DNA of 44,656 nt from Candidatus Pullichristensenella stercorigallinarum (GTDB lineage Bacteria; Bacillota; Clostridia; Christensenellales; Aristaeellaceae), in NCBI GenBank assembly GCA_018712945.1, contig DVFZ01000106.1, positions 1 to 44,656 of the forward strand. Reading direction: 5' to 3'. The notes beneath the pieces were generated by a model that worked only from the letters and a program-made list of their open reading frames with translations, ran no database searches and had not been told where the DNA came from. Positions 1 through 8,515 of the stretch are shown here, one piece after another; positions within the stretch are counted from its first letter, which is position 1; each line of letters opens with the position of its first letter. Made by a program: the position numbers and the translations under genes.

Positions 1-95
1 TCCTGCGTCAGCTGCACATGCAGCCTGCGGTCACTTACGTCCATGTAAGCTCCCTTGTCTGCAAGTTTGCTTCCTTGTCTTGCAGGCTTTCTCAT
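1..95 (-). other. Open frame or repeat element running off the left edge
   Basis: A minus-strand frame from ATG at 95-93 stays open to the window edge (31 codons, beginning MRKPARQGSK). AGAGGG touches the ATG, which is too close for a normal ribosome binding site. The DNA is full of short dyads: CTGCA/TGCAG at 12-23, CTTAC/GTAAG at 34-49, and GTTGAC-TTT-GTCAAC at 110-124 just beyond it. I do not recognise a protein family. It may be a mobile or repetitive intergenic element rather than a gene. Confidence 0.2.
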
Positions 96-130
96 CCCTC
101 TGGCAGTCTGTTGACTTTGTCAACATCCTG

Positions 131-162
131 AACCGTCCGCCCCGAAAGGGTAGACGGTTTTT
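131..162 (+). terminator. Hairpin with T-tract between the left-edge element and murG
   Basis: AACCGTC (131-137) pairs with GACGGTT (153-159). Inside is a small CCC-GAAA-GGG hairpin, and TTT follows on the plus strand. The T-tract suits plus-strand transcription arriving from the left. On the minus strand, downstream of murG, the same hairpin lacks a U-tract, so it is at best a weak end for murG. Confidence 0.4.
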
Positions 163-174
163 GCGGCGCGGCGG

Positions 175-1242
175 CTATTTCCCAGCCACAGCGTAAATTT
201 CCTTGAGCACATTGTCCACCCCGTTGGCGGAAGGCTCCTTGTCCATCTTTTCGTAAAGGGAGCCGCGCTCCCGGTAAAGGCTGATGACTTCGGTCACCAG
301 ACGGTCGGCGGTCATATCTTCCTGCATCAGCACGCGGCTCAGGCCCCGAGCCTCGAACGAACGGGCGTTGACAATCTGGTCGCCCCGGCTCGCCCCCATC
401 GGATAGGGGATCAACAGCGCCGGCTTGCGCAGGGCCAGAATTTCACACAATGTGTTCGACCCGGCGCGGGAGATGAGGATATTGGCGCAGGCGTAGGCGT
501 CGGCCATTTCGCTGTCCAGGTATTCGCACTGCACGTATCCCACCGTGCCCAGCATGCTTTCATCGGCGTTGCCTGGCCCGCACAGATGCAATACCTGAAA
601 CGATTCCAGCAGCTTGGGCAGGGCCTCGCGCACGGCGGCATTGATGGCCTGCGCGCCGGAAGAGCCGCCCGTCACCATCAGCACAGGCCTTCCATCGCTG
701 AAGCCAAAGGTGGCCAGCCCTTTTTCGCGGCTGCCGCTTAAAATTTCCGGACGGATGGGCGTGCCGGTATAAACGCCCTTTTCGCCAAAGCCGCGCGCCG
801 CCTCCGGGAAGGTGCAAAGGATTTTGCGCGCGAACGGCGCGCACAGCTTGTTGGCCAGCCCCGGGGTCATGTCGGATTCGTGCAAAAGCACGGGCACCTT
901 GTGCAGCCGAGCCCCGTATACCACCGGCACGGATACAAAGCCGCCCTTGGAAAACACCACGTCCGGCTTTAATTTTTTCATCAGCTTCGAGGCCTGACCC
1001 ACGCCCTTGATGACCTTGAAGGGGTCGGTGAAGTTCTTGGGGTCAAAGTAGCGGCGCAGCTTGCCTGTGGAAACGCTGTGGTAGGTCACCCCGGGAATGG
1101 AGGCGGTCAGCCGCTTTTCCACGCCGTTTTCCTCGCCGATGTAATGCACGTCCCACCCGTCTGCCAAGAGCCGGGGAATCAGCGCCAGGTTTGGCGTGAC
1201 GTGGCCCGCCGTGCCGCCCCCGGTCAATACGATCCGCTTCAT
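175..1242 (-). CDS. murG: UDP-GlcNAc--lipid I GlcNAc transferase MurG
   Basis: MurG (EC 2.4.1.227) adds GlcNAc to lipid I to make lipid II, the last cytoplasmic step of peptidoglycan precursor synthesis, at the inner face of the membrane. The 355-residue product has the usual family length and is a GT-B fold. The N-terminal glycine-rich loop GGGTAGH is at residues 8-14. GGSSGAQAIN and a C-terminal nucleotide-binding region with SRAGSNTLCE follow. I chose the ATG at 1242 because GGGAGGT lies just upstream and the product starts as MurG proteins do; the frame is open further upstream, but that part looks non-coding. In many Firmicutes murG sits in the division/cell-wall cluster. Here it is the last gene before the left-edge element and diverges from dnaX. 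Confidence 0.96.
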   Translation of the reverse strand: MKRIVLTGGGTAGHVTPNLALIPRLLADGWDVHYIGEENGVEKRLTASIPGVTYHSVSTGKLRRYFDPKNFTDPFKVIKGVGQASKLMKKLKPDVVFSKGGFVSVPVVYGARLHKVPVLLHESDMTPGLANKLCAPFARKILCTFPEAARGFGEKGVYTGTPIRPEILSGSREKGLATFGFSDGRPVLMVTGGSSGAQAINAAVREALPKLLESFQVLHLCGPGNADESMLGTVGYVQCEYLDSEMADAYACANILISRAGSNTLCEILALRKPALLIPYPMGASRGDQIVNARSFEARGLSRVLMQEDMTADRLVTEVISLYRERGSLYEKMDKEPSANGVDNVLKEIYAVAGK

Positions 1243-1378
1243 CAAATACCTCCCGACGCCGGATATTCTCGAAAATGCCGCCGGCAACCGCCCCACGCCC
1301 GCAAAAAACGCCCGGCGCCGCCTCGCGGCGTCCGCGAAATTTGCAAACGCGCCGCCGCCTGCCGCCAGCGCTATTGGC

Positions 1379-1387
1379 ATTATAGCA
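1379..1387 (-). promoter_or_regulatory. Candidate extended -10 promoter for murG
   Basis: On the minus strand TGCTATAAT forms an extended -10 (TATAAT at 1384-1379). No good -35 lies 16-18 bp upstream, which is tolerated for extended -10 promoters. It would give a leader of about 130 nt before the murG ATG at 1242. Confidence 0.45.
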
Positions 1388-1428
1388 CGGGAATTCGGAA
1401 AAGTTTTTAGGTTCCTGTAAAACTTCTT

Positions 1429-1458
1429 TTGTTTTGGACGGATTTGATATATTATATT
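1429..1458 (+). promoter_or_regulatory. Sigma-A-type promoter of dnaX
   Basis: The -35 is TTGTTT (1429-1434), the spacer 18 bp and the -10 TATATT (1453-1458). Transcription would start near 1465, about 25 nt before the dnaX ATG. Confidence 0.55.
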
Positions 1459-1490
1459 GTATGGGAACAATTTTCCCGGGGAGGTTGCGC

Positions 1491-3086
1491 ATGAGCTATC
1501 AGGCATTGTACCGCGCCTGGCGGCCGGATACATTTTCTCAGATTGTCGGGCAGGACGCGGTGGTCAAAACGCTTCGCCATCAGGTGGAAACCGGGCGCAT
1601 CGCCCACGCCTATCTGTTCTGCGGCACGCGCGGCACCGGCAAAACCACCGCCGCCAAGGTGCTTTCCCGCGCCATCAACTGCCTGCATCCCGTGGACGGC
1701 GACCCCTGCGGCGAGTGCGACGTGTGCGTGCAGCTCAAAAAGGAAAACAGCATGGACGTAATCGAAATCGACGCCGCCTCCAACAACGGCGTGGATGAGA
1801 TCCGCGACCTGCGCGAAAAAGTGAAATACCCCCCGGCGGTGGCAAAATACAAGGTGTACATCATCGACGAGGTGCACATGCTCTCCACCGGCGCGTTCAA
1901 CGCGCTTTTGAAAACGCTGGAGGAGCCGCCCGCCCACGCCGTGTTCATCCTCGCCACCACCGAGCCGCAGCGCCTGCCCGCCACCATCCTTTCGCGCTGC
2001 CAGCGCTTCGATTTTAAGCGCTTAAGCGTGGAAACCATCGTCGAGCGCATGATGGTGGTGCTCGGCGGCATCGGCCGCGTGGCCGCGGACGACGCCCTGC
2101 ACGAAATCGCCCGCGCCGCCGAGGGCGCCATGCGCGACGCCCTGAGCATCCTGGACGTATGCCTTTCCTATACCGACGGCGAAGTGGATTTGCCCCTGGT
2201 GCGCGACGTATTGGGCACGGCGGGGCGGGAATTCCTGTTTGAATTCGCGGACGCGCTCATCGGCGGCGACGCGCGCGAAGCGCTTGTGCAAATTGACGCC
2301 CTCTCGCGCCGCGGGCTGGACGCGCAGGTGTTCGCCCGCGAAATCGCGGAGCATCTGCGCGCCCTGTTGCTTGCGCAGACCGTGGGCGCGGCGGCGGAGG
2401 AACTGCTTGAATGCACGCCTGAAGACGCGGCGCGCTATCAGGAGCAGGCGAAAACGGCCGGGCGCGAACAGCTTTTCCGCCTGATGGAGCTGTTCATGCG
2501 CGTTGAACCGGACGTGAAATGGGCGGCTAACCCCCGCGCCCTGCTGGAATTGACCGCCGTGCGCGCCTGTCACCCCGAAAACGAAAAGGACGCGGCGCTG
2601 GCCGAGCGCGTCGGGCGGCTGGAGACGCTTGTGGAGCGCGGCGTTCCCGCCGCCCCCGGCCCCGCGCCGGAGAAGGAAAAGCCCAAGGCCCCGGCCCCGG
2701 AAAAGGCCCGGCCCCGCGCCGAAAAGCCGGCCCCCGCGCCCGCGGGAGACGCGCCGCCCCAGTATTTGCAGGCCGTGGAGGCGCTTTCGAAGGAAAACCC
2801 CTCCCTGCGCGCGGCGCTGGCAGGCATGAAGTTCGCCGGTTTCGACGGAGCCGTCGTCACCGCCGAATTCCCGCGCAAGCAGATGATGTTTATGAAAATG
2901 CTCGAACGCAAGCAGGACAAGCTCAACGCGGCCATAGCCGAAGCCTTCGGCACGCCGGTGAAGTTGGCAATGCGCCTGGAGGGCGACGGCGCCGCAGCCG
3001 CCGCCCCCACCGCGGCGCAGGCCCGCCGCGTCATTGAGCAGAGCTACGACGTATTTGGCCGCGAAAATATCGACCTTACCGATTGA
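1491..3086 (+). CDS. dnaX: DNA polymerase III subunits gamma/tau
   Basis: Clamp-loader ATPase subunit of the replicative polymerase. The 531-residue product has an N-terminal AAA+ core: Walker A GTRGTGKT at residues 45-52, zinc-module cysteines 64, 73, 76 and 79, and the Walker B/DEVH box at 126-129, followed by TTEPQRLPATILSRC. An Ala/Pro/Lys/Glu-rich linker covers roughly residues 383-423 and leads to a short tau-like C-terminal domain. The ATG at 1491 is preceded by GGGGAGG. The frame extends upstream to 1434, but only this start yields the conserved MSYQALYRAWRP beginning. In many Firmicutes dnaX is followed by ybaB and recR; here asnS follows instead. I see no obvious slippery run for a programmed gamma frameshift. 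Confidence 0.97.
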   Translation: MSYQALYRAWRPDTFSQIVGQDAVVKTLRHQVETGRIAHAYLFCGTRGTGKTTAAKVLSRAINCLHPVDGDPCGECDVCVQLKKENSMDVIEIDAASNNGVDEIRDLREKVKYPPAVAKYKVYIIDEVHMLSTGAFNALLKTLEEPPAHAVFILATTEPQRLPATILSRCQRFDFKRLSVETIVERMMVVLGGIGRVAADDALHEIARAAEGAMRDALSILDVCLSYTDGEVDLPLVRDVLGTAGREFLFEFADALIGGDAREALVQIDALSRRGLDAQVFAREIAEHLRALLLAQTVGAAAEELLECTPEDAARYQEQAKTAGREQLFRLMELFMRVEPDVKWAANPRALLELTAVRACHPENEKDAALAERVGRLETLVERGVPAAPGPAPEKEKPKAPAPEKARPRAEKPAPAPAGDAPPQYLQAVEALSKENPSLRAALAGMKFAGFDGAVVTAEFPRKQMMFMKMLERKQDKLNAAIAEAFGTPVKLAMRLEGDGAAAAAPTAAQARRVIEQSYDVFGRENIDLTD

Positions 3087-3115
3087 TTGACGGAAGGCCG
3101 CCGCGCGGGTATAAT
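3087..3115 (+). promoter_or_regulatory. Sigma-A promoter of asnS
   Basis: The -35 is TTGACG (3087-3092), the spacer 17 bp and the -10 TATAAT (3110-3115). The -35 starts at the base after the dnaX stop codon. asnS therefore has its own strong promoter although it lies only 63 bp downstream of dnaX. Confidence 0.8.
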
Positions 3116-3149
3116 AGAAAACAGCGATTTGTTGGAAAGGGGATACCAT

Positions 3150-4544
3150 ATGACCACGTTGGTACGGGAGCTGTTCGCCGCCCCGCCCGCCGCGCCGCTT
3201 ACGGACGTGAAGGTTTCGGGCTGGGTGCGCACGATGCGCGAATCCAAGGCGTTTGCCTTTGTGGAACTCAACGACGGCAGCTACTTCAAGAATTTGCAGA
3301 TTGTGCTCGAGGCCGACAAGCTGGAAAACTATCACGAGCTGACGAAAAAGATCGGCGTGGGCGCGGCCATCGAGGCCGTGGGCGAAATCGTGCCCACTCC
3401 GGAGATGAAGCAGCCCTTCGAGCTCAAGGCCACGGCGCTGACCGTGCTGGGCGAAAGCCCCAGCGATTACCCGCTGCAAAAAAAGCGCCATACGCTGGAA
3501 TATTTGCGCACCATACAGCATTTGCGCCCGCGCGCCAACCTGTTCCAGTGCGCGTTCCGCGTGCGCTCGCTGGCGGCGCAGGCCATCCATCGCTTCTTCC
3601 ACGACCGCGGCTTTGTCTATGTGCATACGCCCATCCTCACCGGCAGCGATTGCGAGGGCGCGGGCGAGATGTTCCGCGTCACCACCCTGGACGCGGGCGA
3701 CCCGCCGCGCCTGCCGGACGGCAGCGTGGACTTTGACAAGGATTTCTTTGCCAAGCCCGTCAGCCTCACCGTGTCCGGCCAGCTCAACTGCGAGTGCATG
3801 GCGCTGGCCTTCCGCAACGTATACACCTTCGGCCCCACCTTCCGCGCTGAAAACAGCTATACGCCGCGCCACGCCGCCGAGTTCTGGATGATCGAGCCGG
3901 AAATCGCCTTCGCCACCCTCAAGGAAGACATGGATTTGCAGGAGGAAATGATCAAATACATCCTCGCCGCCGTCCTCGAGGAAGCCAGGCCGGAATTGGA
4001 GTTTTTGAACAATTTCGTGGACAAGGGCCTGATTGCCCGCTTGGAGGCCGTGCGCGACGCCGACTTTGCCCGCGTTAGCTACACCGAGGCCGTGGACATC
4101 CTCACAAAGAGCGGCCAGCAGTTTGAATACCCCGTGTTCTGGGGCTGCGATTTGCAGACCGAGCATGAGCGCTATCTCACCGAGAAGCACTTTGGCCGCC
4201 CGGTGTTTGTCACCGACTATCCCAAGGAGATCAAGGCCTTCTACATGCGCATGAACGACGACGGCAAGACCGTAGCCGCCGCCGATTTGCTGGTGCCGGG
4301 CGTGGGCGAGCTGTGCGGCGGCAGCCAGCGCGAGGAGCGCCTGGACGTGCTCACCGCGCGCATTGAGGAATTGCACATGAAGCCCGAGGACTATTGGTGG
4401 TATCTCGAGCTGCGCAAGTACGGCACCTGCGAGCACGCCGGCTTTGGCATGGGCTTTGAGCGCCTGATTATGTATTTGACCGGCATCGCCAACATCCGCG
4501 ACGTGCTGCCCTTCCCGCGCACGACGCGCAACTGCGATTTCTAA
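3150..4544 (+). CDS. asnS: Asparaginyl-tRNA synthetase
   Basis: Class IIb aminoacyl-tRNA synthetase (EC 6.1.1.22) charging tRNA-Asn. The product is 464 residues, the usual length. An N-terminal OB-fold anticodon-binding domain ([14 protein letters not shown], about residues 17-110) is followed by the catalytic domain. Motif 2 is seen as [21 protein letters not shown] and motif 3 as [15 protein letters not shown], and the protein ends in RTTRNCDF as AsnRS proteins do. The start is the ATG at 3150, with AAAGGGG about 8 nt upstream. The frame is open back to 3087, but that stretch holds the promoter. A strong terminator follows, so this is probably a single-gene transcript. Confidence 0.96.
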   Translation: MTTLVRELFAAPPAAPLTDVKVSGWVRTMRESKAFAFVELNDGSYFKNLQIVLEADKLENYHELTKKIGVGAAIEAVGEIVPTPEMKQPFELKATALTVLGESPSDYPLQKKRHTLEYLRTIQHLRPRANLFQCAFRVRSLAAQAIHRFFHDRGFVYVHTPILTGSDCEGAGEMFRVTTLDAGDPPRLPDGSVDFDKDFFAKPVSLTVSGQLNCECMALAFRNVYTFGPTFRAENSYTPRHAAEFWMIEPEIAFATLKEDMDLQEEMIKYILAAVLEEARPELEFLNNFVDKGLIARLEAVRDADFARVSYTEAVDILTKSGQQFEYPVFWGCDLQTEHERYLTEKHFGRPVFVTDYPKEIKAFYMRMNDDGKTVAAADLLVPGVGELCGGSQREERLDVLTARIEELHMKPEDYWWYLELRKYGTCEHAGFGMGFERLIMYLTGIANIRDVLPFPRTTRNCDF

Positions 4545-4575
4545 GGGTTTCCATGCCGCTGCGCGGCGGAAAAAG

Positions 4576-4615
4576 AGCGCTTTCCCGGTATGCGGGAGGG
4601 CGCTTTTGTCATTTT
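4576..4615 (+). terminator. Intrinsic terminator of asnS
   Basis: A 12-bp stem (4576-4587 with 4593-4604, two or more G-T pairs), loop GTATG, then TTTGTCATTTT. It lies 31 bp after the asnS stop. Confidence 0.85.
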
Positions 4616-4683
4616 GGTATCCAGCAGAACGGTGAGGCCCGTACAGAGACGGGTGGCAGGCCATTGCCAGCGGCGCGAACGTT

Positions 4684-5211
4684 TTACGCCTTGAACGCCT
4701 CCGGGTGGGCATGGGCGAAGCCAAGCATTGTCCCCTCGAAGTCCATCTCTTCCCGCAGCTCCATGTATTTACCGTCGAAGCCGTCAAAGGGGTATGTCTC
4801 ACAGAGGGCGGCATATTCCTCCGCGTAGTCGTCCCCGCCCGGGAAAAAGTCGAAGTCGAACTGCGGCAACGTCTCCAACGCAAGGCCATTCTCCGCCGCG
4901 AAATCCTCATAGGCGTCCGCGATTGGGCCAAGTCCCAGCAGGCGCAGGCTGTCAGAAACGCGCACGGCCATGGCGGGGCTTTCGTTGCAAAAAAAGGTGC
5001 ACAGGCCGCCACACTGCATCTCCATATCAAAAATGGCGGCCACGTAGAGCGCCTGCGCCGCTTCCGGTAAGGCGTCAAAGCCCGCGTCTGCCTCCGGGCC
5101 GGTGGTGATGCCGAGAATGCGAACGTACAGGCCGTCGTAGTCTTCGGGCGCACAGCCGCCCAGGCCGGTAAGCAGGAGCGCGAATGCCAACAGGCAGGCG
5201 ATGCGCTTCAC
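4684..5211 (-). CDS. DMP19/DUF4375-like lipoprotein
   Basis: A 175-residue protein with a lipoprotein signal: positively charged MKR, a hydrophobic stretch to residue 17 and lipobox LGGC with Cys20 as the likely lipidation site. The mature part contains MQCGGLCTFFCNES followed by a helical segment ending LLGLGPIADAYEDF. This pattern (GG, aromatic pair, N, then a helix ending in an A-x-x-a-y motif) resembles the DMP19/DUF4375 family, known from a bacterial DNA-mimic protein but widespread with unknown roles. A secreted form would not act on cytoplasmic DNA. The start is GTG at 5211, with AAGGGGGG about 8 nt upstream. The gene is downstream of the radical SAM gene on the same strand. Family assignment is by eye and moderate; the lipoprotein call is firm. 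Confidence 0.8.
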   Translation of the reverse strand: MKRIACLLAFALLLTGLGGCAPEDYDGLYVRILGITTGPEADAGFDALPEAAQALYVAAIFDMEMQCGGLCTFFCNESPAMAVRVSDSLRLLGLGPIADAYEDFAAENGLALETLPQFDFDFFPGGDDYAEEYAALCETYPFDGFDGKYMELREEMDFEGTMLGFAHAHPEAFKA

Positions 5212-5272
5212 GGTTCAGCCCCCCTTTTTGAAGATGTATCCGTTCCCATATGCCCTTTCCTCGCCGGACGCG

Positions 5273-5920
5273 CTATGGGGGTATTATAGCACCTTTGCCA
5301 CCGTCCGGCAGGCGATATGTGAATACATTGAGCCGCCTGACGCCCATGCCGCGCAGGGCGGCGACGGTATTTTCCACATCCTTTTCCGTATTGAAACCAG
5401 GAATGCTCGGCACGCGCGCCAGCACGCGCTCCGCGCCCAGCATTGCAAGCGCCAGGCGCAGGTTGGAAAGCGCGCGGGCGTTGTCCCCGCCGGTATAGGC
5501 GCGGTAGACAGCCGGGTCTGAGTCCTTGATATCCACTATCACTTCATCCAGCGCCGAAAGCGCCGTGCGCGCCAGTTCCTCCGGCACGTTCAGGCTCGTC
5601 TCCGCCCTCAGACGCCACGCCGGGCCGCATTGTTCCCGGAAAGCGGCGATGAAGGGCGCGTACAGAAGCGGCTCGCCGCCGCCGAAGGTGACGCCGCCGC
5701 CGGTGGCCTGAAAGTAGAGGCCGTCCACGCGCGTCATTGCGTAAAGCTGCGCGGGCGCGACCAGGCGCACGGGCGTTTCTTCCCGCAATGCCTGCGGGTT
5801 CAGGCAGTATTTGCAGCGCAGCGGGCAGCCGCGCGCCGCCGCCAGGGTGGTCACGCCCGCGCCGTCGCTGCCCAGCCGGTGGCGGCTGAGGGCAAACAGG
5901 GGGTAAAGCGGCGCATTCAC
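5273..5920 (-). CDS. Radical SAM protein, glycyl-radical-enzyme activase-like
   Basis: A 215-residue radical SAM enzyme. The cluster motif C-x3-C-x2-C is seen as CPLRCKYC, followed by LNP; GGGVTFGGGEP carries the SAM-binding GGE motif. VIVDIKD and VPSIPGFNTEKDVENT match the arrangement in pyruvate-formate-lyase and other glycyl-radical-enzyme activases. There is no SPASM or extra ferredoxin insertion, and no glycyl radical enzyme is encoded nearby, so the substrate is unknown. The GTG start at 5920 overlaps the stop of the upstream Cys-rich gene by 4 nt (GTGA), pointing to translational coupling. The frame is open upstream, but that part is the neighbour's coding DNA in another frame. Either a glycyl radical protein elsewhere or the coupled neighbour itself could be the target. 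Confidence 0.85.
   Translation of the reverse strand: MNAPLYPLFALSRHRLGSDGAGVTTLAAARGCPLRCKYCLNPQALREETPVRLVAPAQLYAMTRVDGLYFQATGGGVTFGGGEPLLYAPFIAAFREQCGPAWRLRAETSLNVPEELARTALSALDEVIVDIKDSDPAVYRAYTGGDNARALSNLRLALAMLGAERVLARVPSIPGFNTEKDVENTVAALRGMGVRRLNVFTYRLPDGGKGAIIPP
5283..5291 (-). promoter_or_regulatory. Candidate extended -10 promoter for the lipoprotein gene
   Basis: TGCTATAAT on the minus strand, embedded in the last codons of the upstream radical SAM gene. No clear -35 is present. It could drive the lipoprotein gene starting at 5211 separately from the upstream pair. Confidence 0.35.
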
Positions 5921-6321
5921 GGCTCCACCCCGTTCGCAACGCTGTCTTCCGGCATGGCTACGCCCATCGTGCACACCTCCGTTGGCTGCGGCGTGATTTC
6001 GGCGATTTCGCCCAGGAGCACTTCCTCCGCAGGCGGCGTGGAGGCCGCCGGCTGCACTTCGATTGCGGACTGGATGGCCTCGCACCCGCTCAGCGCCGCA
6101 ATCATGCCCGCGGCCACGCCCGCCAGGGCCACGCCCTTTTGCAGCCTGCGCCGCTTTTCAAGCTGCTCTTCCAGGTAGCGCACCTCCTGCTCGCAGCGCG
6201 GGCAGGTGCCGCGGCATTCCCCCTGAAAGGTGCATTCGCGGATAACCAAATCAATGTCGTTGCGCCGGGCGATTTCGGCGCGAATCTGCCGCAGGATGCG
6301 GCATGTCTGCTTCCCCCGCAT
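5917..6321 (-). CDS. Cys4 protein with an internal lipobox-like segment
   Basis: A 134-residue protein that I cannot assign to a named family. Residues 1-60 are charged and hold four cysteines spaced C-x5-C-x3-C-x2-C (30, 36, 40, 43), a likely zinc or Fe-S site. A basic stretch (KRRRLQK) comes next, then hydrophobic residues 63-79 ending in LSGC (77-80), a good lipobox. The tail (81-134) is Pro/Glu/Thr-rich and contains another cysteine. It thus looks like a cytosolic metal-binding domain followed by a lipoprotein signal. The start is the ATG at 6321, with AGGGGG and AGAGG upstream. Its stop overlaps the radical SAM start by 4 nt. It could be a partner or a substrate of that enzyme. Confidence 0.75.
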   Translation of the reverse strand: MRGKQTCRILRQIRAEIARRNDIDLVIRECTFQGECRGTCPRCEQEVRYLEEQLEKRRRLQKGVALAGVAAGMIAALSGCEAIQSAIEVQPAASTPPAEEVLLGEIAEITPQPTEVCTMGVAMPEDSVANGVEP

Positions 6322-6440
6322 TGCCTCTGCCCCCTTTTTCCCTTGGACGCCCGCCCCTGCCGCTTTGTTCCAGCCCCGGCAAAAATATGCACGCCCGGAG
6401 CGCCCGCGCCATACCATGGCAGCGAAGGAGTGTGATTTTC

Positions 6441-8291
6441 ATGGCCAATACAACGCTGAAGCCGCTGGGCGACGTCCGCTATGCGGGCCTGGACGTGAGC
6501 GCCTGCGCCGGGGAAATCGACTTTGCGCAGGTGCGCGCGAGCGGGCGCACGGCGGTCTACATTCGCGCCAGCGTCGCTGCGGATTACATTGACCCCACGA
6601 TGGACACCAATTACATAGCCGCCCGCGAAAACGGGCTGATGGTGGGCTTTTACCATGTGCTCACCGCCCGCGCCCCCGAACAGGCCCGTCAGGAAGCGCG
6701 CTTTTTCGTGGAGGCCATCGGCAGCCGCGAAATGCAGCTTCGCCCGGCGATGGATTTTGACTACCTCGCCGGCCTGACCGCCGCCAATGCCAACGCCATC
6801 GCCCTGGCTTTCCTGGAAACCGTGGAAAGCGAAATGGGGCAGGGCGCGGCCATCTATACGGATGCGGATAAGGCGCAAAACCTGTGGAGCGAGACGATTG
6901 CCGCGCGCTTCCCGCTGTGGCTGGCGGGTTGCGACGGGCCTGTAGAGGGCAAGTGGCAGGGTTGGAGCGGCAGGCAGTATGCGGCCAACGCCCGTCTCGA
7001 GGGCGTAGAAGGGCGCGTCGGTCTGGATCGCTTTACCAACGGCATCCTCGTGCCCGCGTCGTCGGGGACGACGGCCGCCGCACCGGCAGCGGCGGACCGC
7101 GCTGAAGCCGCCGTTCCCACGCTGGCCTCGGCCGCGGATCTGGCCGCCGCCGCGCAGACCTACACCGTGCAGCGCGGCGATACGCTTTCGGAAATCGCCG
7201 CCCGCTTCGGCACCACCGTGAGCGAGTTGGTGCGGCTAAACAACATCGCCGACCCCAACCGCATCTATGAGGGCGACCGCCTCATCATCCGTGCCGGCAC
7301 GTCCACTGGCGCAACCACCTATACGGTGCAGCGCGGCGACACGCTTTCGGAAATCGCCGAGCGCTACGGGACAACCGTCAACGAACTGGTGCGGCTGAAC
7401 AACATCGCCGACCGCGACCTGATCTATCCGGGCCAGGTGTTGATCATCCGCGAAAACGGCTCGACCACGCCGCCCAGCGGCACGATTACCTACACCGTGC
7501 AGCGCAACGACAACCTGACTAGCATTGCCAATCGCTTTGGCACCACCGTGAGCGAGCTGGTGCGGCTGAACAACATCAGCAACCCGAACCTGATCTACCC
7601 GGGCCAGGTGTTGATCATCCGCGAAAACGGCTCGACCACGCCGCCCAGCGGCACGATCACCTATACCGTGCAGCGCAACGACAACCTGACCAGCATCGCC
7701 AACCGCTTTGGCACCACCGTGAGCGAATTGGTGCGGCTGAACAACATCAGCAACCCGAACTTGATCTACCCGGGCCAGGTGCTCATCATCCGCGAAAATG
7801 GTTCGGACATCCCCGATGGGACGCAGACCTATACGGTACAGCAGGGCGATACGCTCTCGGAGATCGCCGCGCGCTATGGGACAACCGTCAACGAACTGGT
7901 GCGGCTGAACAACATCGCCGACCGCGACCTGATCTATCCGGGCCAGGTGTTGATCATCCGCGAGGGCGGCACGACCCCGCCCAGTGGCACGACGACCTAC
8001 ATCGTGCAGCGCGGCGACACGCTTACGGAAATCGCCGCCCGTTACGGGACGACGGTCAACGAAATCGTGCGGCTGAACAACATTGCCGACCGCGACCTGA
8101 TTTACCCCGGCCAGGTGCTCATCATTCCCGAGGGCGATTGCGTGGACGCCTACATCGTGCAGCGCGGCGACACGCTTTCGGGCATCGCCGAACGCTACGG
8201 CACCACCGTGGCGCGGCTGGCGGCTATCAACAATATCCGCAATACCGACCGCATCTACGTGGGACAAATCCTCTATCTGGGCATCTGCTGA
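6441..8291 (+). CDS. GH25-like lysozyme domain with seven LysM repeats
   Basis: A 616-residue putative peptidoglycan-binding hydrolase. Residues about 12-205 look like a glycoside hydrolase family 25 (muramidase) barrel, with GLDVS at 16-20, a YIRAS strand and an A-x-x-Q-A helix. The usual catalytic D-x-E is D105-F-D107, so the expected Glu is Asp. Seven LysM modules follow, from about residue 238 to the end ([13 protein letters not shown] type), separated by short Thr/Ser/Pro linkers. Modules 3 and 4 are almost identical, as is their DNA. There is no signal peptide, so release would need lysis, a holin or mother-cell lysis. The ATG at 6441 has AAGGAG upstream. It diverges from the Cys4/radical SAM pair. 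Spore-wall turnover is possible but unproven. Confidence 0.85.
   Translation: MANTTLKPLGDVRYAGLDVSACAGEIDFAQVRASGRTAVYIRASVAADYIDPTMDTNYIAARENGLMVGFYHVLTARAPEQARQEARFFVEAIGSREMQLRPAMDFDYLAGLTAANANAIALAFLETVESEMGQGAAIYTDADKAQNLWSETIAARFPLWLAGCDGPVEGKWQGWSGRQYAANARLEGVEGRVGLDRFTNGILVPASSGTTAAAPAAADRAEAAVPTLASAADLAAAAQTYTVQRGDTLSEIAARFGTTVSELVRLNNIADPNRIYEGDRLIIRAGTSTGATTYTVQRGDTLSEIAERYGTTVNELVRLNNIADRDLIYPGQVLIIRENGSTTPPSGTITYTVQRNDNLTSIANRFGTTVSELVRLNNISNPNLIYPGQVLIIRENGSTTPPSGTITYTVQRNDNLTSIANRFGTTVSELVRLNNISNPNLIYPGQVLIIRENGSDIPDGTQTYTVQQGDTLSEIAARYGTTVNELVRLNNIADRDLIYPGQVLIIREGGTTPPSGTTTYIVQRGDTLTEIAARYGTTVNEIVRLNNIADRDLIYPGQVLIIPEGDCVDAYIVQRGDTLSGIAERYGTTVARLAAINNIRNTDRIYVGQILYLGIC
7462..7800 (+). 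repeat. Tandem DNA duplication inside the LysM region
   Basis: Two adjacent copies of about 165 bp (roughly 7465-7629 and 7630-7794), each covering a linker plus a LysM module, differ by only a few, mostly synonymous, bases. They encode modules 3 and 4. The other LysM modules are clearly more diverged, which suggests a recent duplication by slippage or unequal recombination. Confidence 0.75.
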
Positions 8292-8300
8292 GGAAACAGC

Positions 8301-8323
8301 GGCGGGGGAACGCTTCCCCCGCC
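8301..8323 (+). terminator. Hairpin after the LysM gene
   Basis: A perfect 10-bp GC-rich stem, GGCGGGGGAA with TTCCCCCGCC, with loop CGC, 9 bp after the stop codon. The following bases (ATCTGTTTG) are only modestly T-rich, so termination may be partial. Confidence 0.6.
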
Positions 8324-8389
8324 ATCTGTTTGCCCTTATCCCCTGAATATGCTGAAAGCCCCCAACGCCAACGCTGGGAGGCCGGTAAG

Positions 8390-8515
8390 ATGTGCGCGTT
8401 TGGCCAGACCTGCGTGCTTTCAGCCAGTGAATTGCCGCTGGATCGCCGCGCGTTGGCGCCTGTCAATGCGAATATGCAGGCGTACATGGCGCTATTTTCC
8501 GTGTTGATGCAATAG
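8390..8515 (+). CDS. Candidate small ORF (41 aa)
   Basis: An ATG at 8390 is preceded by GGGAGG with an 8-nt gap, a good ribosome binding site, and the frame runs 41 codons to TAG. The peptide starts MCAFGQTCVLSASEL and ends with a mildly hydrophobic MQAYMALFSVLMQ. No family is recognised and no clear promoter is visible. It may be chance. Confidence 0.25.
   Translation: MCAFGQTCVLSASELPLDRRALAPVNANMQAYMALFSVLMQ

Noticed and set aside
2022..5153. A 1043-codon open frame on the minus strand opposite dnaX and asnS
   Set aside because: It runs antisense to two certain genes and has a composition typical of shadow frames in high-GC DNA, with no recognisable domains.
7147..8285. A repeat array that might suggest a CRISPR
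   Set aside because: The repeats are long, coding and keep the frame; they are LysM modules, with no short repeat-spacer pattern or cas genes.
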